Shown: one piece after another, positions 44,226-54,090 of the stretch
Layout: each line of letters starts with the position of its first letter
Position numbering within the stretch: position 1 is the first letter of the stretch
From: Tolypeutes matacus
Lineage: Eukaryota > Chordata > Mammalia > Cingulata > Chlamyphoridae
Assembly (NCBI GenBank): GCA_026826555.1
Contig: JAKSZT010054324.1
Coordinates: forward strand, 4,486,835 to 4,550,834
DNA length: 64,000 bases
Direction of reading: 5' to 3'
The notes under the pieces: generated by a model
Databases searched by the model: none
Seen by the model: only the letters and a program-made list of their open reading frames with translations
What the model was told of the DNA's origin: nothing
Position numbers and translations under genes: made by a program

Positions 44226-47200
44226 TTTTTTTTTAAGTTTGGTATTTATTCTATTTTATGTATGACTTTAAAGCACTTAAAGAATTATTTCCAAAGGCCT
44301 GAGGTAGAAGGCCAGGACAATCTCTTTCCCCCCAAAACAATTGCATATTTTGGTGTTTGTTTTAGAGGGAAAAACTGAAATTTACATTAGCAATGCTGTG
44401 GAAGGTGCTGCCATAAAGAGAGACCAAAAACCAACCTGCAGTTGAGGATTTAGTCCTATGATCAGGTGTCTGGACATAAGCCCTAAGCTGTTGAGCATGA
44501 CAGGGAAAAGAAGGCTGTGAAGATTGGATGGCAGGCACCTAGCACGGAAGGAGGAAGGAATGCCAGATTCCTTGAAATGGTGTGTTGTTTTTCCTCACCC
44601 CCACTTTTCCTTTTAAAAAAAAAACTTTTTAATATATATATATATATGTAATTTACTTTATTTTTCTTTATTTATCCCCCACTTCCCCCAGATGGTTCAC
44701 TCATCTGTTTGCTCATTGTTTGCTTGCCTTCTCCTGGAGGCACCGGGAACCGATCCTGGGACCTCCCACATGAGAAGTGAGTGCCCAGTGGGCTGAACCA
44801 CATCTGCTCCCCATAGGCTGCAGCATCTGCTGGCTTGTGGCCTCAGCTTGTTGTGGCGGGGGTGGCATCTAGCTCTGTTGTGCAATGTCTAGCTCTTTTT
44901 TGCAGTGGGGACAGAGTCTAGCTCTATTGTGGTGGTGCCTAGCTCTGTTGTGGTGGGGGCAGTGTTGAGCTCTGTTGCAGCAGCATCTGGCTATTTTGTG
45001 GCAGTGTCTAGCTCTGTTGTGGCAGGAGGTGGCATCTGCTTGTCTTCTTTTAGGAGGCACTGGGACCTGAACCTGGGACCCCCCATGTGGTAGGCAGGTG
45101 CCCAAGTGGTTGAGCCATATCTGCCTCCCCCCACCTTTCCTTTTTAATCATCTCTGTAAGAAGGTAGTAGGCAGAGATCCCAGAGAAAGGGTCAAACACT
45201 CCTTTAACTCCCTGGGTACAGGGCACTGCTACACTACAGCACCTGGTATAGGAGAACCTACTATCACATGGTTCAGGCAGACCCAGGATGAAATACAAAA
45301 TAAAAGGAATGCTTATTGGAAACAATTTTGCTTGGAATGCTAGATGGCCAAGCCTCAGCCTTTGGTCCAGTGCAACCCTCGTCTCACTTGTCAACAGTGA
45401 ATAATTAGTTTGATTAGAAGAACCAACTGGAATCACACCAGTTGTTATCCTCATGCTTATTGTTAGAAAAAGATTAAACTTGTGTGACTATTCTTCTCTA
45501 TTAATTCCTGGTGACTGTTTTATTTTTCCCAAAAGACTGTTGATAGAGTAACTCCCAAAATCTGAAAGCTAAAAGCCACTAATTCTGGTCTGCAGTTCCA
45601 AAATAATAGACTGGTGGTGTGGTTGAGCTGATATAGAGAAGCTGTATCTTTTTTGTAGATGATCAACTGACCTGCTATCCTACCCGAAATCTTAGCCTGA
45701 GGTATATTTCAGTGGAGGCAGGTAGCTGTGCTTCTCAGAGCAGAGAAGCCATTTAAGAGCAGAAACGTAGAGGAAATCTAGAAAAGAACTATCTTGATAT
45801 AGATTTATCTCATGGTGTGAAGGGAGAAGGCAAAGAACCCAGTGGCACTTCACTTATCCAGCAATTTGTCACTGTAGTGACTACCTTTTGCCCATTCCAT
45901 AGGGTCTTGAACTGCTCAGGGACTGGGAACTCATTAAAGTCACTGCCTTCTGTAGGAATAATGACAGTTATCTTAGACGATTTGGAACTGACTATCTAAC
46001 AATCCAGGGAATTCTTGCTTAGATAAATATGGCAGTCATTTGTTTTGTTGATGGAAATGGCTGGCACTTTACCCATTACCTGAACTTTGACATTCCTGTT
46101 ATTATCTCCACAATGCCTACCACATCATCAAACACCAGACCAAGTTTCTTACAGTTATCTACTATAATGGAGTTAATTTTGACCTTGATTTGCAATATTA
46201 TGCTGACACACTTGCATATGTAAGCCACCTGTTTCAGCTCTGTATATCATCAATCACCAAGTTAGACACAGTCTCCTGATTTTCCACTCTCTACTTCTTG
46301 CCTTCCAGTTCAAGTAGCATTAGCTCTTTCTTTGTGGCTGCTTTGGGTGAGGGACTGACTCCTGGTTTAGATGCAGAAAATATTTTGAGGCCACTGTGTT
46401 CTAGACCACTCTGAGCCTTCAGGGCAGTGTTCTTGTGAGTCATGTCATCAGATTCATGTTTCAGAGCATGTGTGATGCTCTCCCCCTGATTAATTTGGGC
46501 AAATCTTGCTGAACAGGAAGCAGAGTCATCTGAACCTGAACTAGTGGGGAATGGTGGGGTGGGGAGGATCTGATGGGGGAGGTGGAAGGAGGATCTGATC
46601 TAGCAGAAAGTCCAGATGGCAATCCACTTAGTTCTTTTGCCACAGGGCCCATTTTGCTCCAAATTAGTCCAGTGTTATGATACTCCTTAATGTAGGACTG
46701 CAGCTCTGTCCAAAATGTCAAGTAAGCTTTGACCTAGTCCACATGCTTCTTATCTACATCTTTGTACTCCTTGAGGATTCAATTTGTGTAAAACATGACA
46801 GCATCATTCATTTCTTTCACATAAGGGCAAGGCTTGGGTGCCATAGCCACCCCATCCATGGCCTGGATGCTTTCCAGGTGATTGAAAAACTTGCTGCCTC
46901 AGTTCTCTCCTGAAAGGTCATTACTTCTTGGATCTGCTCAGAGATGGTGACAATAACTCGGACAGCTTATTACCTGCTGGTTGCTGGCACCAAGAGACTG
47001 TAGCCAAGAGAACTCGCTCCAACTTCAGAACTATGTTGAACATCTCCGCATGCTTCTGCACATCTCCCCCAATCTCGTTACTGATCTTCAGGTACTCTGC
47101 TACAGGACTGGCAAGCAGCAAATCAAAAGCTTGCACATAAGGAGCAGCTCCTTCTGGATGACTGTTTCCATACACACGGTGCATGTCAGAAACCTAGGAT

Positions 47201-47316
47201 ATTGCCTCCAGATGATCCACCAACCTTTCTCATCTTTCTACCAGATTTTGCATGTCAGCCATAATGTACTACCTTGGGATGGTGAACAGCTGCTCTCCCT
47301 GAACCCATTTACATTT
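44210..47316 (-). pseudogene. CAP1P: CAP1 processed pseudogene, nearly complete mRNA copy
   Basis: CAP1 is a cytosolic actin-monomer-recycling protein of about 475 residues. This minus-strand copy is intronless, with the start codon at 47,262-47,260 (MADMQNLVER is readable) and a TAA at 45,856-45,854, a span of 1,409 bp against 1,428 for 475 codons plus stop. Recognisable pieces in order: [48 protein letters not shown] text around 46,620-46,650 (read [13 protein letters not shown]), a degraded proline-rich linker, and [16 protein letters not shown] near the end. The long 3' UTR (with GTGCCACTGGGTTCTTTGCC after the stop) continues to an AATAAA and an A12 tail seen as T12 at about 44,223-44,234. 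GAACTCAATTACATTT (44,210-44,225) and GAACCCATTTACATTT (47,301-47,316) are the target-site duplication, 14 of 16 equal. Frameshifts and in-frame stops are many, so no protein is expected. A SINE interrupts the UTR. Symbol CAP1P is descriptive only. Confidence 0.9.
44598..45146 (-). mobile_element. DAS-type SINE with tandem-repeat centre, inside the CAP1 retrocopy
   Basis: Near-identical flanks CCCCACTTTTCCTTTTAA (44,599-44,616) and CCCCACCTTTCCTTTTTAA (45,128-45,146) bound it. The right end (45,040-45,126) and left part (44,616-44,815) are SINE monomers with antisense B-box text (CTGAACCTGGGACC and ACCGATCCTGGGACCTCCC) and an (AT)n/T-rich tail at 44,631-44,660. Between them, about 44,838-45,040, are degenerate repeats of roughly 20-30 bases based on CTAGCTCTGTTGTGGTGG, six to eight copies. 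Frames over this part on both strands (rich in HNRARH-like repeats) are translations of the tandem repeat. Confidence 0.75.
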
Positions 47317-48295
47317 ATTGTGATGACTAATATGTTTGGATAATTTTTTTAGAAATTTGTTTTGGGGCTATTGTTTGTTTCACCTTATTTGAGTTTCTTT
47401 TTATCATCCTTCTTGACCTCTTCTGTGTTGATTATTTTCCTTCTCATTTCTTTTATCCCTCTCATGTTATTAGTTTATAGGTTGTTCACTCTATTTCTTT
47501 CCACTTAGTGGCAACCTTATAAATATTACTCTGCATACTTCTCAAAGACTAAACTAACCCAACGTTTGTCCCCTTCTCCCAAATAACATAAGGACCACAT
47601 ACACTTTAACTCCCATCACCTGTCTCCTAATCATTTCCTGGTCACCTCTATTCTAAAGCTGTTATGTATATTAGTGCCCCCTTTTTCTCGAATTACGCAA
47701 TGCATTATTAGTTTTATTTGATATAGTCTATGTTTTAGATTTCCCACATTTTTGTTACTGCCTTTGTTCATTGTTCCTTGAGCCTCAGACTTTCCATCTG
47801 GGATTACTGTACTTTTGCCTGAAGTACTTCATTTGGCATTTTCCTGTTTTCTGATACCACTATTTCTAATGGGATTCAACTCTTTCTCTTTCATTGGTAA
47901 CCTGTCTCTATTTTTTTGCCTGAGTATAAGAAAGTTTCATTGCCTTTGTTGTCTTCAGTTAACTTATGGTGTCTCTAGGTATGGTTTTTTATATATTCTG
48001 CTTAGGATTTGTTGGGCATTCTGAACCTGTAATTTCATAACTTTTATCCATCCTTGAAAACTATGAAACATCATCATCATCATCATCATTATTATTTAGC
48101 AATTCTATCTCTTTCCCTTTCAGGAACTCTAAATTATATATTAAACCATCTTATTCTATCCTCCATGTCTCTTAACTTCTCTTTCATATTTTCACATCTT
48201 TGTCTTTCTGTTCTATCTTCTGTCATTTTTTTGGTACCTCTGCATATCAGCTCATTCTATCTTCAGCTATGTCTAACCTGCAGGTGCATTAGTTG
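47301..48295 (-). mobile_element. Host L1, part 3: start of ORF2 and ORF1 region
   Basis: Antisense L1 resumes at the second copy of the CAP1 target site (ACCCATTTACATTTATTGTG) and continues through the inter-ORF region and ORF1: CAGACTTTCCATCTGGGATT, GTCTCTAGGTATGGTTTTTT, ATCCTCCATGTCTCTTAACT, TTTCACATCTTTGTCTTTCT. A (CAT)n run is at about 48,068-48,088. The 5' UTR is not recognised, so the host is about 5.7 kb of visible L1 spread over 12.7 kb. Confidence 0.65.
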
Positions 48296-48840
48296 TCTGC
48301 TGCTGTGCAACCAATTACCCCTAAATCTAATAGCATAAAACAACAATTTATTATCTCACACAGTTTCTGAGGGTCATGAAATCAGAAGCGGCCTAGCTGT
48401 GTGTTTCTGGCTCAAGGTGTCTCACAAGGTTGTAATCAATCTATAGGCCAGTGATGCAGTGATTCAAAGGTCCTGGAGGATTCACTTCCAACTTCACTCA
48501 TGTGGCTGGCTGTTGGCAGGAGGTTTCAATTCCTTGCAGTGAGGAATGCTAAGGACATTGTAGGTGGCTTCCACCAGATCAGTGATCTGAGAGAGAGAGA
48601 GAGAAAGGGGGAGGAGGGGAGAGGGGGAGAAAGAAGAAGAGAGAGACGGAGAGGCAACACAAAATGGAAGCTGCAATGACTTTTAAAACCTTATTTCAGA
48701 AGTATATACCATTACTTGTTTTATATTCTATTGTTTAGACCAACTCTGGTATACTGTAGGAATGAACTATACAAGAGTTTGAATGCCAGGAGGTGGGGGT
48801 TATTAGGGGCCATCTTGGAGACTGGCTACCTATAGCAGTG
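48296..48840 (-). mobile_element. MaLR-like LTR, antisense, with GA-rich centre
   Basis: Starts TTAGTTGTCTGCTGCTGTG and AACCAATTACCCCTAAATC, then AAACAACAATTTATTATCTC (complement holds AATAAA), TTTCTGGCTCAAGGTGTCTC, GTGGCTGGCTGTTGGCAGGA and ends GGCCATCTTGGAGACTGGCT. This is the antisense of an LTR of MLT1 type as I remember it; a hAT assignment is less likely. A purine tract with GAGAGAGA and GGGGGAGG fills 48,588-48,654. Confidence 0.55.
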
Positions 48841-48869
48841 AAACCTATTCTTTGGGTTTTGTGTTTTTT

Positions 48870-49035
48870 CTAAACAAATTTTATTTTTAGAACAGTTTTA
48901 TATTTATAGAAAAATTACACGGAAAGTACAGAGTTCCCATATATACTCACCCCAGTTTGTTCTGTTATTAATATTTTGTGTTAGTGTGGTACATTTATTA
49001 CAGCTGATGAACTGTACATTGGATTTTTACTGAAA
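48870..49035 (-). mobile_element. L1 3' UTR end, antisense
   Basis: TTTATAGAAAAATTACACGG, GAGTTCCCATATATACTCAC and GTGTTAGTGTGGTACATTTA match the L1 tail family seen at 35.5 and 58.6-59.0 kb. Confidence 0.7.
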
Positions 49036-49384
49036 ATGATTATATTTTTCATTTCTGGAAGATCTGTTTTTCCCCCAAAATTCCTACTTTTGCATAGTAT
49101 TTGGCCTCTGAGTAGCCACCTCTGCTTCATCCTGAAATAGGATTACTTAAATTTATGAATTCTGGTGGTTTTCTTACTATAAGCTTGGAGTGAGATCTTC
49201 TTGATGCTGAGCCTATGAAGGAATTTAGCAGCAAATGTCCTTTGATATAGTCTGAGGTTAATGGGCAGGTGATTCTTTTAAAGGGCTATTTGGTAGATGT
49301 TGACAGAAGCCAGAATGATTCAGAGAGCAGCTGCTTATCAGAGACCTTGAAGAGAAGCTAAAGAAGAGTCTGGCTTAACTACCA

Positions 49385-49987
49385 TTGATATTCTTATTTT
49401 TATCCAAGTCCAATCCTATGGCTTATCTGATGGTCTCATATTATCCTAGTGCAAACCTGAGTGTTTTTCAAGCCAGTATACCTTTAACTTTAGAAAGTCA
49501 GGGAGCCGCAGTGAACATGATCATTGGTGACTTAAGTTTGACATCACCTAAACTGAAAATGGGAAAACCTGCTTCTTCAAGTTCAGACTTGTATGCTTAT
49601 GGATGCCTTTTATTATGGCTTTCTGTTCAAAATCAGAAAATTGAGACAAATGAAGATGGAATCCCCAAGATCAATTGGTTTCATATGGAAAAATCAATCC
49701 TAAGCCCAGGAAAATATACTCAATGTACTGAATATGAAGAGGAAAAATAATTAAAGATGGAAAACTTGGATAAATATAACGAAAAGACAAGAAATGGCAA
49801 AGTCAACTTTGTTAGATTAGTGTTCTATCTTTTGTTGTTAAAGATGTTTCTTTTAAAAACTTTGGTTTAGCTAAATGAACAAAAAAAGAGACTTGGAAGG
49901 GTTCTGGAACCAGATGGGTTGTGTCTTAGGTAGTCAGGTTGTAAAAAATAAAAACTGGCTATGCAAAAAACAAAACAAAACAAAACT
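49385..49987 (+). pseudogene. STK31P: STK31 retrocopy, 3' fragment with internal gaps
   Basis: The 121-codon frame from 49,385 reads SNPMAYLMVSYYPSANLSVF, then GAAVNMIIGDLSLTSPKLKM, then SDLYAYGCLLLWLSVQNQ, and ends in TEYEEEK before a TAA at 49,748. In a shifted frame just after, ENLDKYNEKTRNGKVNF continues the parental C-terminus. I recognise this as the C-terminal kinase-like region of STK31, a germ-cell protein. GDLSLTSPKL stands where the kinase APE-type motif (here SPK instead of SPE) is, and SDLYAYG is subdomain IX. Compared with STK31 as I remember it, about 55 residues holding the catalytic loop and DFG-type segment and about 35 residues nearer the end are absent, both without breaking the frame. 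Then follow a UTR, AATAAA at 49,947-49,952 and an A-rich (CAAAA)n tail to 49,987. Intronless plus tail means retrocopy. The 5' limit is not visible. The symbol is descriptive. Confidence 0.75.
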
Positions 49988-52003
49988 CATCACCACATTA
50001 AAAATGTATTCTTAAATACATATTATATCCAGTATTTGTAAATATTTTCAATTGAAAGTGTTGGTCAAGGTAGCTGATACCCCATGCTGCTGGCAATGAA
50101 CTTTCTCTTCCCTATCATTTTCAATGTTCTGTCTGAACTTACTAAAATATATAGCCCAGAACTGGAATAGAGTGCCAGCCTGCATGTTTTTTTTTTTCTG
50201 CCTACTTGAAAGATTATATACCAAGAAAATATGCAAAGAGTGCTCTGTTGCTCTTTGGTATTCTTAGTAGATATTAAAAAAGAATGTCCACCTTTTCCAG
50301 GATTTAGTTAAATCTATACAGCAGATTCTGCTAGCCTTGGAGAAATTTAACTCTATTAGTTTACCAAGTATATAATATGAAATTTTGAAAATTTTAGAAT
50401 AGACAATGGTCTAAAGTATAATTCTTTCTAAACACAGAAGAAGGGCAAATGATGACAGAGAACATTTTAAACTTTTGATTTCTTGTTTATTCCTTATATT
50501 GTACTTCCTCTTTCTTGGTTCCATCATTTACATTAAATATACAATTTTCAATTCTATTGTCTAATTGATTTAATGATTAAGAAAATGTTCCTGATATTCA
50601 GCCTAAATTTGTCTTCCTAATTTATTCCCATTACTCCTGGTTAAATTCTGAATAAGTAGGATTGATGAGGCACTGAGAACTAATTAATTGACTAATTAAT
50701 TGTTAAAGCATCATGGTATTGTCCAACTTTGCAGAGAATTCTCTTGGTTTTAGAAACACTTTTAATACTAAACTGCATCACAAGGCATTTGTTGTTATTT
50801 CTAGGTGTTTTTCATGGACAAGTTAAATATTTTCCTCAAGGGTGTCACATGTATGCATAAACTAAGAAAAAGCTCAATTTTTACTTGGATATTTTCACTT
50901 GTACTTTTGTAGTAGAGGTTATCAAATTTGCAGAAAAGGCTTTCAAACCTAAGTGATCCTCTGGTAACTACTTTCTGGATACCTCCTGGGCACACTTTGA
51001 ATATCAAGTGTCTCTCAGTGAGCATGCTGCCTGCTCCTGCACCCAAAGCTTACTCACGTGCATCTTTTTCTGAACTCCTTACACCTGTATTGCACCACCG
51101 AGTACAGCCTTAAACGATTTTCTTTGGTGAATTTTGTAGCCCCAAGGTGATGAAAACTCCTTGAATGAGAGTCTTGTGAGGCTCAAGAACTGATCTGGAA
51201 AATGTCATATGTTTTAGTTAAGTGTAAAGTGTATCTTTAATATCAAGAATAGTGATTGTAACTTAGATTCTTAAATCAAGATTCGCTCCTCAGAGAAAGT
51301 GAGTTTTGACCTGAAACTAGACGGTTGAATAGAATTCAGGCAAGTAGAGAAGTGGAGAAGGCTGTTTTAAACAGAGGGCACTGACTATGCATATTCACCA
51401 AATTGGTAGTGGACCATAGGGTGTGTTTGGGTGAGGAAGGCAGGGTTAGGTCACAGAACACCTCATTTGCCATAATTAGAAGTTAGGTTTGATCATGAAT
51501 GAAATGTGCATCTTTATTGGGGAGGGGGCTTCATAGGTATTTGTTTTTGTTGTTGTTGTTGATGATAATGGGATTTTATATTCTTGTTTAAAGACAATTG
51601 GTTTAGTGTAAGAAAATCATTGGATACTTTATTTACCAGACATATTTTGGTTTGCTGCTAGATCCTGCATCAAAAACACTGCTTTATTTTCCCCATCTCA
51701 GATATTTTTTTAAGGTCTGATTTATGTGGGGATTTTTTTTTCTGGATAAATGAAAAACAATGTGGATTTGACAATTTGGGTATGTTCAACTCCTAGATAC
51801 TTAGCTGACCTGGAAAGAGTATTAGGCATTGCTTTTCTCATCTGTATGACAGGTAAAGCACATTACCTGCTATAAGGAAAGGAAAAGGGTGAAGAGGGAA
51901 GTCTTTGGTTTGGAATTTAAATATTCTTGCTGGTAGGATGGAAGTGGGATATATTTTTATTAATTTCTTTTATCATTTTTTTTGAGTCTTTAGAAGAACA
52001 TAT
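49988..52003. other. Unassigned DNA
   Basis: Two kb with no gene or clear repeat. The frames at 50,801-51,113 overlap on both strands and match nothing known. A palindrome-like ACTAATTAATTGACTAATTAATTGT stretch, given here as ACTAATTAATTG twice, lies at about 50,678-50,703. Confidence 0.45.
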
Positions 52004-52100
52004 TTCCATTCCCTCCCTCCCTTTTTCCATCCCTCTTCCCCTCCCTCTTCCCCTCCCTCCCTCCCCTTTCCATCCCTTCCTCCCTTCCTTTCATTCTTTC
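52004..52100 (+). repeat. Polypyrimidine (CCCTCCCTT)n tract
   Basis: Almost pure C/T for about 100 bases on the plus strand, with many CCCTCC and CCTTCC units. Such tracts can form triplex (H-) DNA. The frame running through it is low-complexity translation. Confidence 0.9.
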
Positions 52101-52564
52101 TATATTGTGTGGTACTGAAGTCTGTCTTTTAGTCACCTTCTAAAATTTTAAACACTCTAGTTTTTTTCTGATGAGATCTGGGAAATGTTGCCTTATAAAT
52201 GCCAGATTTTGGCATTATAGGAAACATTATGACTATGGCATTTATAAAATTATCTCAGAGCACATAAAGGATTCTTTTGGTATTTGCCTTCCCCTACTAA
52301 TGAATAGTATGGGGGAAGAAAGCAGAATCAATGTTTTGTGTATAGTGTTTGGTGGCCAGAGTGGGATTTACCTTGATATACTCAGAATTTATTGGTTGGT
52401 AACAATATTAATGAGGGAAAATGATTTTTTTTTTCTTCTGGGAGGTCTGCTAGAATTCCTGTGAGATCTTTTATGTGTTGTTAATTTGTTTTTGGATTAG
52501 AGGGTCACAGATGTTGCATATTCTCTTTCTCTTCAGCTCTTCATGATTTCTCACTCCAGTAAAC
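52101..52564. other. Unassigned DNA between the pyrimidine and purine tracts
   Basis: No feature recognised; plus-strand frame 52,171-52,464 has no family match. Confidence 0.45.
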
Positions 52565-52735
52565 TGGGGAGGAAAGAAAGGAATTTAAGGAAACAGAAAA
52601 TGGAAGATGAGAAATAGGGGAAACAGAAGAGAAAAGAGAGGAGTGTGGAGATGAGAGGAGGAAGTAAAAAGAGGGGAAAGAGGGAGAAATAAAAATTGAG
52701 AGGAGAAGAAAGAAAGGAAAATGAGAGGAAAGATT
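52565..52735 (+). repeat. Polypurine (GGAAA/GAGAGG)n tract
   Basis: About 170 bases of mainly A/G on the plus strand, e.g. GAAGAGAAAAGAGAGGAG. Together with the pyrimidine tract 465 bases upstream it forms a potential imperfect inverted pairing. Confidence 0.85.
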
Positions 52736-53969
52736 TCACTCCTCCATTCTCAGCATCTCAGTTTACTAGATGCATATTCATGGAGGAGTTCCTTGGGGCA
52801 TAGAAGAATAAAGATTGACTTACTTGTTTCCAAGCAAGAAAATTCAAAGTAACTCGTGGCCTCTGAAACAGTTTGAGACAGCAGCTGTAAAGAAAAGTAA
52901 TAAGACTAAAATACATTGGACAAGTGGTTGCTACTTTCATTTGTATGAAGGTAAAATGTATTCATGATTTATGTCCTTTTCTGATTAACACCTTGAGATG
53001 TATATGTGTACACACCTAGGCATATTTTATTTACGACTTTGTTTTGGCAGTTGCCTGGTATATAAACCACTTTTTGAAATATTGCATAAAGTCAAAGAAA
53101 CAATTCTGAAGTTAGGTAATAATAGAAATTAAAAGGTAAAGGAAATGGAGGAAGGCAGTTTACCACAGAGATATCAAATTTTATTTTAATTTTTTCTGCC
53201 TGAAGTTTAATATAAAAGATAAATCTTTTCCAACAGGATAGGCTAAGGAATATATCATATCAGCTTGCAAGTTATTAACTGAGCTTTTTTTTTTTTTTTT
53301 TGAGGCAGGTATCACCTTAGTAACTGCTCCAAGCATTTACTTTATTTTAAAGGTTGTTCTTTCCATTATTAATGCCATCCTGAATTACAGAGCCATTTAT
53401 GATGAAAAGTGCTATTCTAAAAATCCTGTAAATGCCTCTGCAATAGTTGCTGATATGTTTCAACTCACCTTAAAATATATTGTAAATTTTTGGAAGATGT
53501 TTCTATCTTACTGTATATTCTCCTCAGACTGTTAGAATCCAATTTATTAACTCTCTGAAAGTTGAAAGCTATGCTTGAATAAAGTGATACCAATATTTGT
53601 CAGGATCGGCCCAAATTATGTGTTTTATGAGATAGCATAATTCCAGGCTGTGAATGTCTTACATCAGTAAAGACTCTGGTGGGGGTAATGGAGACAGTTT
53701 AATTCACTTCAGAAGGGATTTCTCTACTTTTTAAAGTCAGAAAATAAACTTTCCTGCTGTACTTGCAGTATCCCTGCTGAAATTGGGAAATTTTACTTAT
53801 AAGAAAGGTTTTAATCAATCCTGTAAATTGTTTTAAAAATTGCCCTGCTCTGAAGATGTCATTATAATTTCTACCTCTTGTTCAAGTAAAAGCCAGACAT
53901 GATTGCAACTTGAGTATTACCTGGAAACTATGCATACTTGGCCTTCATGTTTTTAGGGTAAGAGTTTCA
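52736..53969. other. Unassigned DNA
   Basis: No gene recognised. A T17 run at about 53,286-53,302 is followed by GAGGCAGGTATCACCTTAG, but I cannot call it a SINE. Confidence 0.45.
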
Positions 53970-54090
53970 TTTTTTCATTTATTTAGCAAATGTTTATTGA
54001 AAATCTATTCTCCAGGACCATTTTGGGTTTTAAGGTTACAGTAAGGAGCAAGACCCAGTTCCTGACCTGGTGAGCTTGCATTCTAGTGAG
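53970..54090 (-). mobile_element. Ancient interspersed repeat (L2/MIR-age), antisense
   Basis: TCATTTATTTAGCAAATGTT, TATTGAAAATCTATTCTCCA and GTGAGCTTGCATTCTAGTGA match a common mammal-wide repeat end, moderately diverged. Confidence 0.55.

Noticed and set aside
44697..45105. Frames rich in HNRARHH-like repeats
   Set aside because: Product of translating the tandem CTAGCTCTGTTGTGGTGG units inside a SINE.
46461..46721. Minus-strand 86-codon frame that looks like a protein
   Set aside because: It is a readable patch of the CAP1 retrocopy ([20 protein letters not shown]) and not an independent gene.
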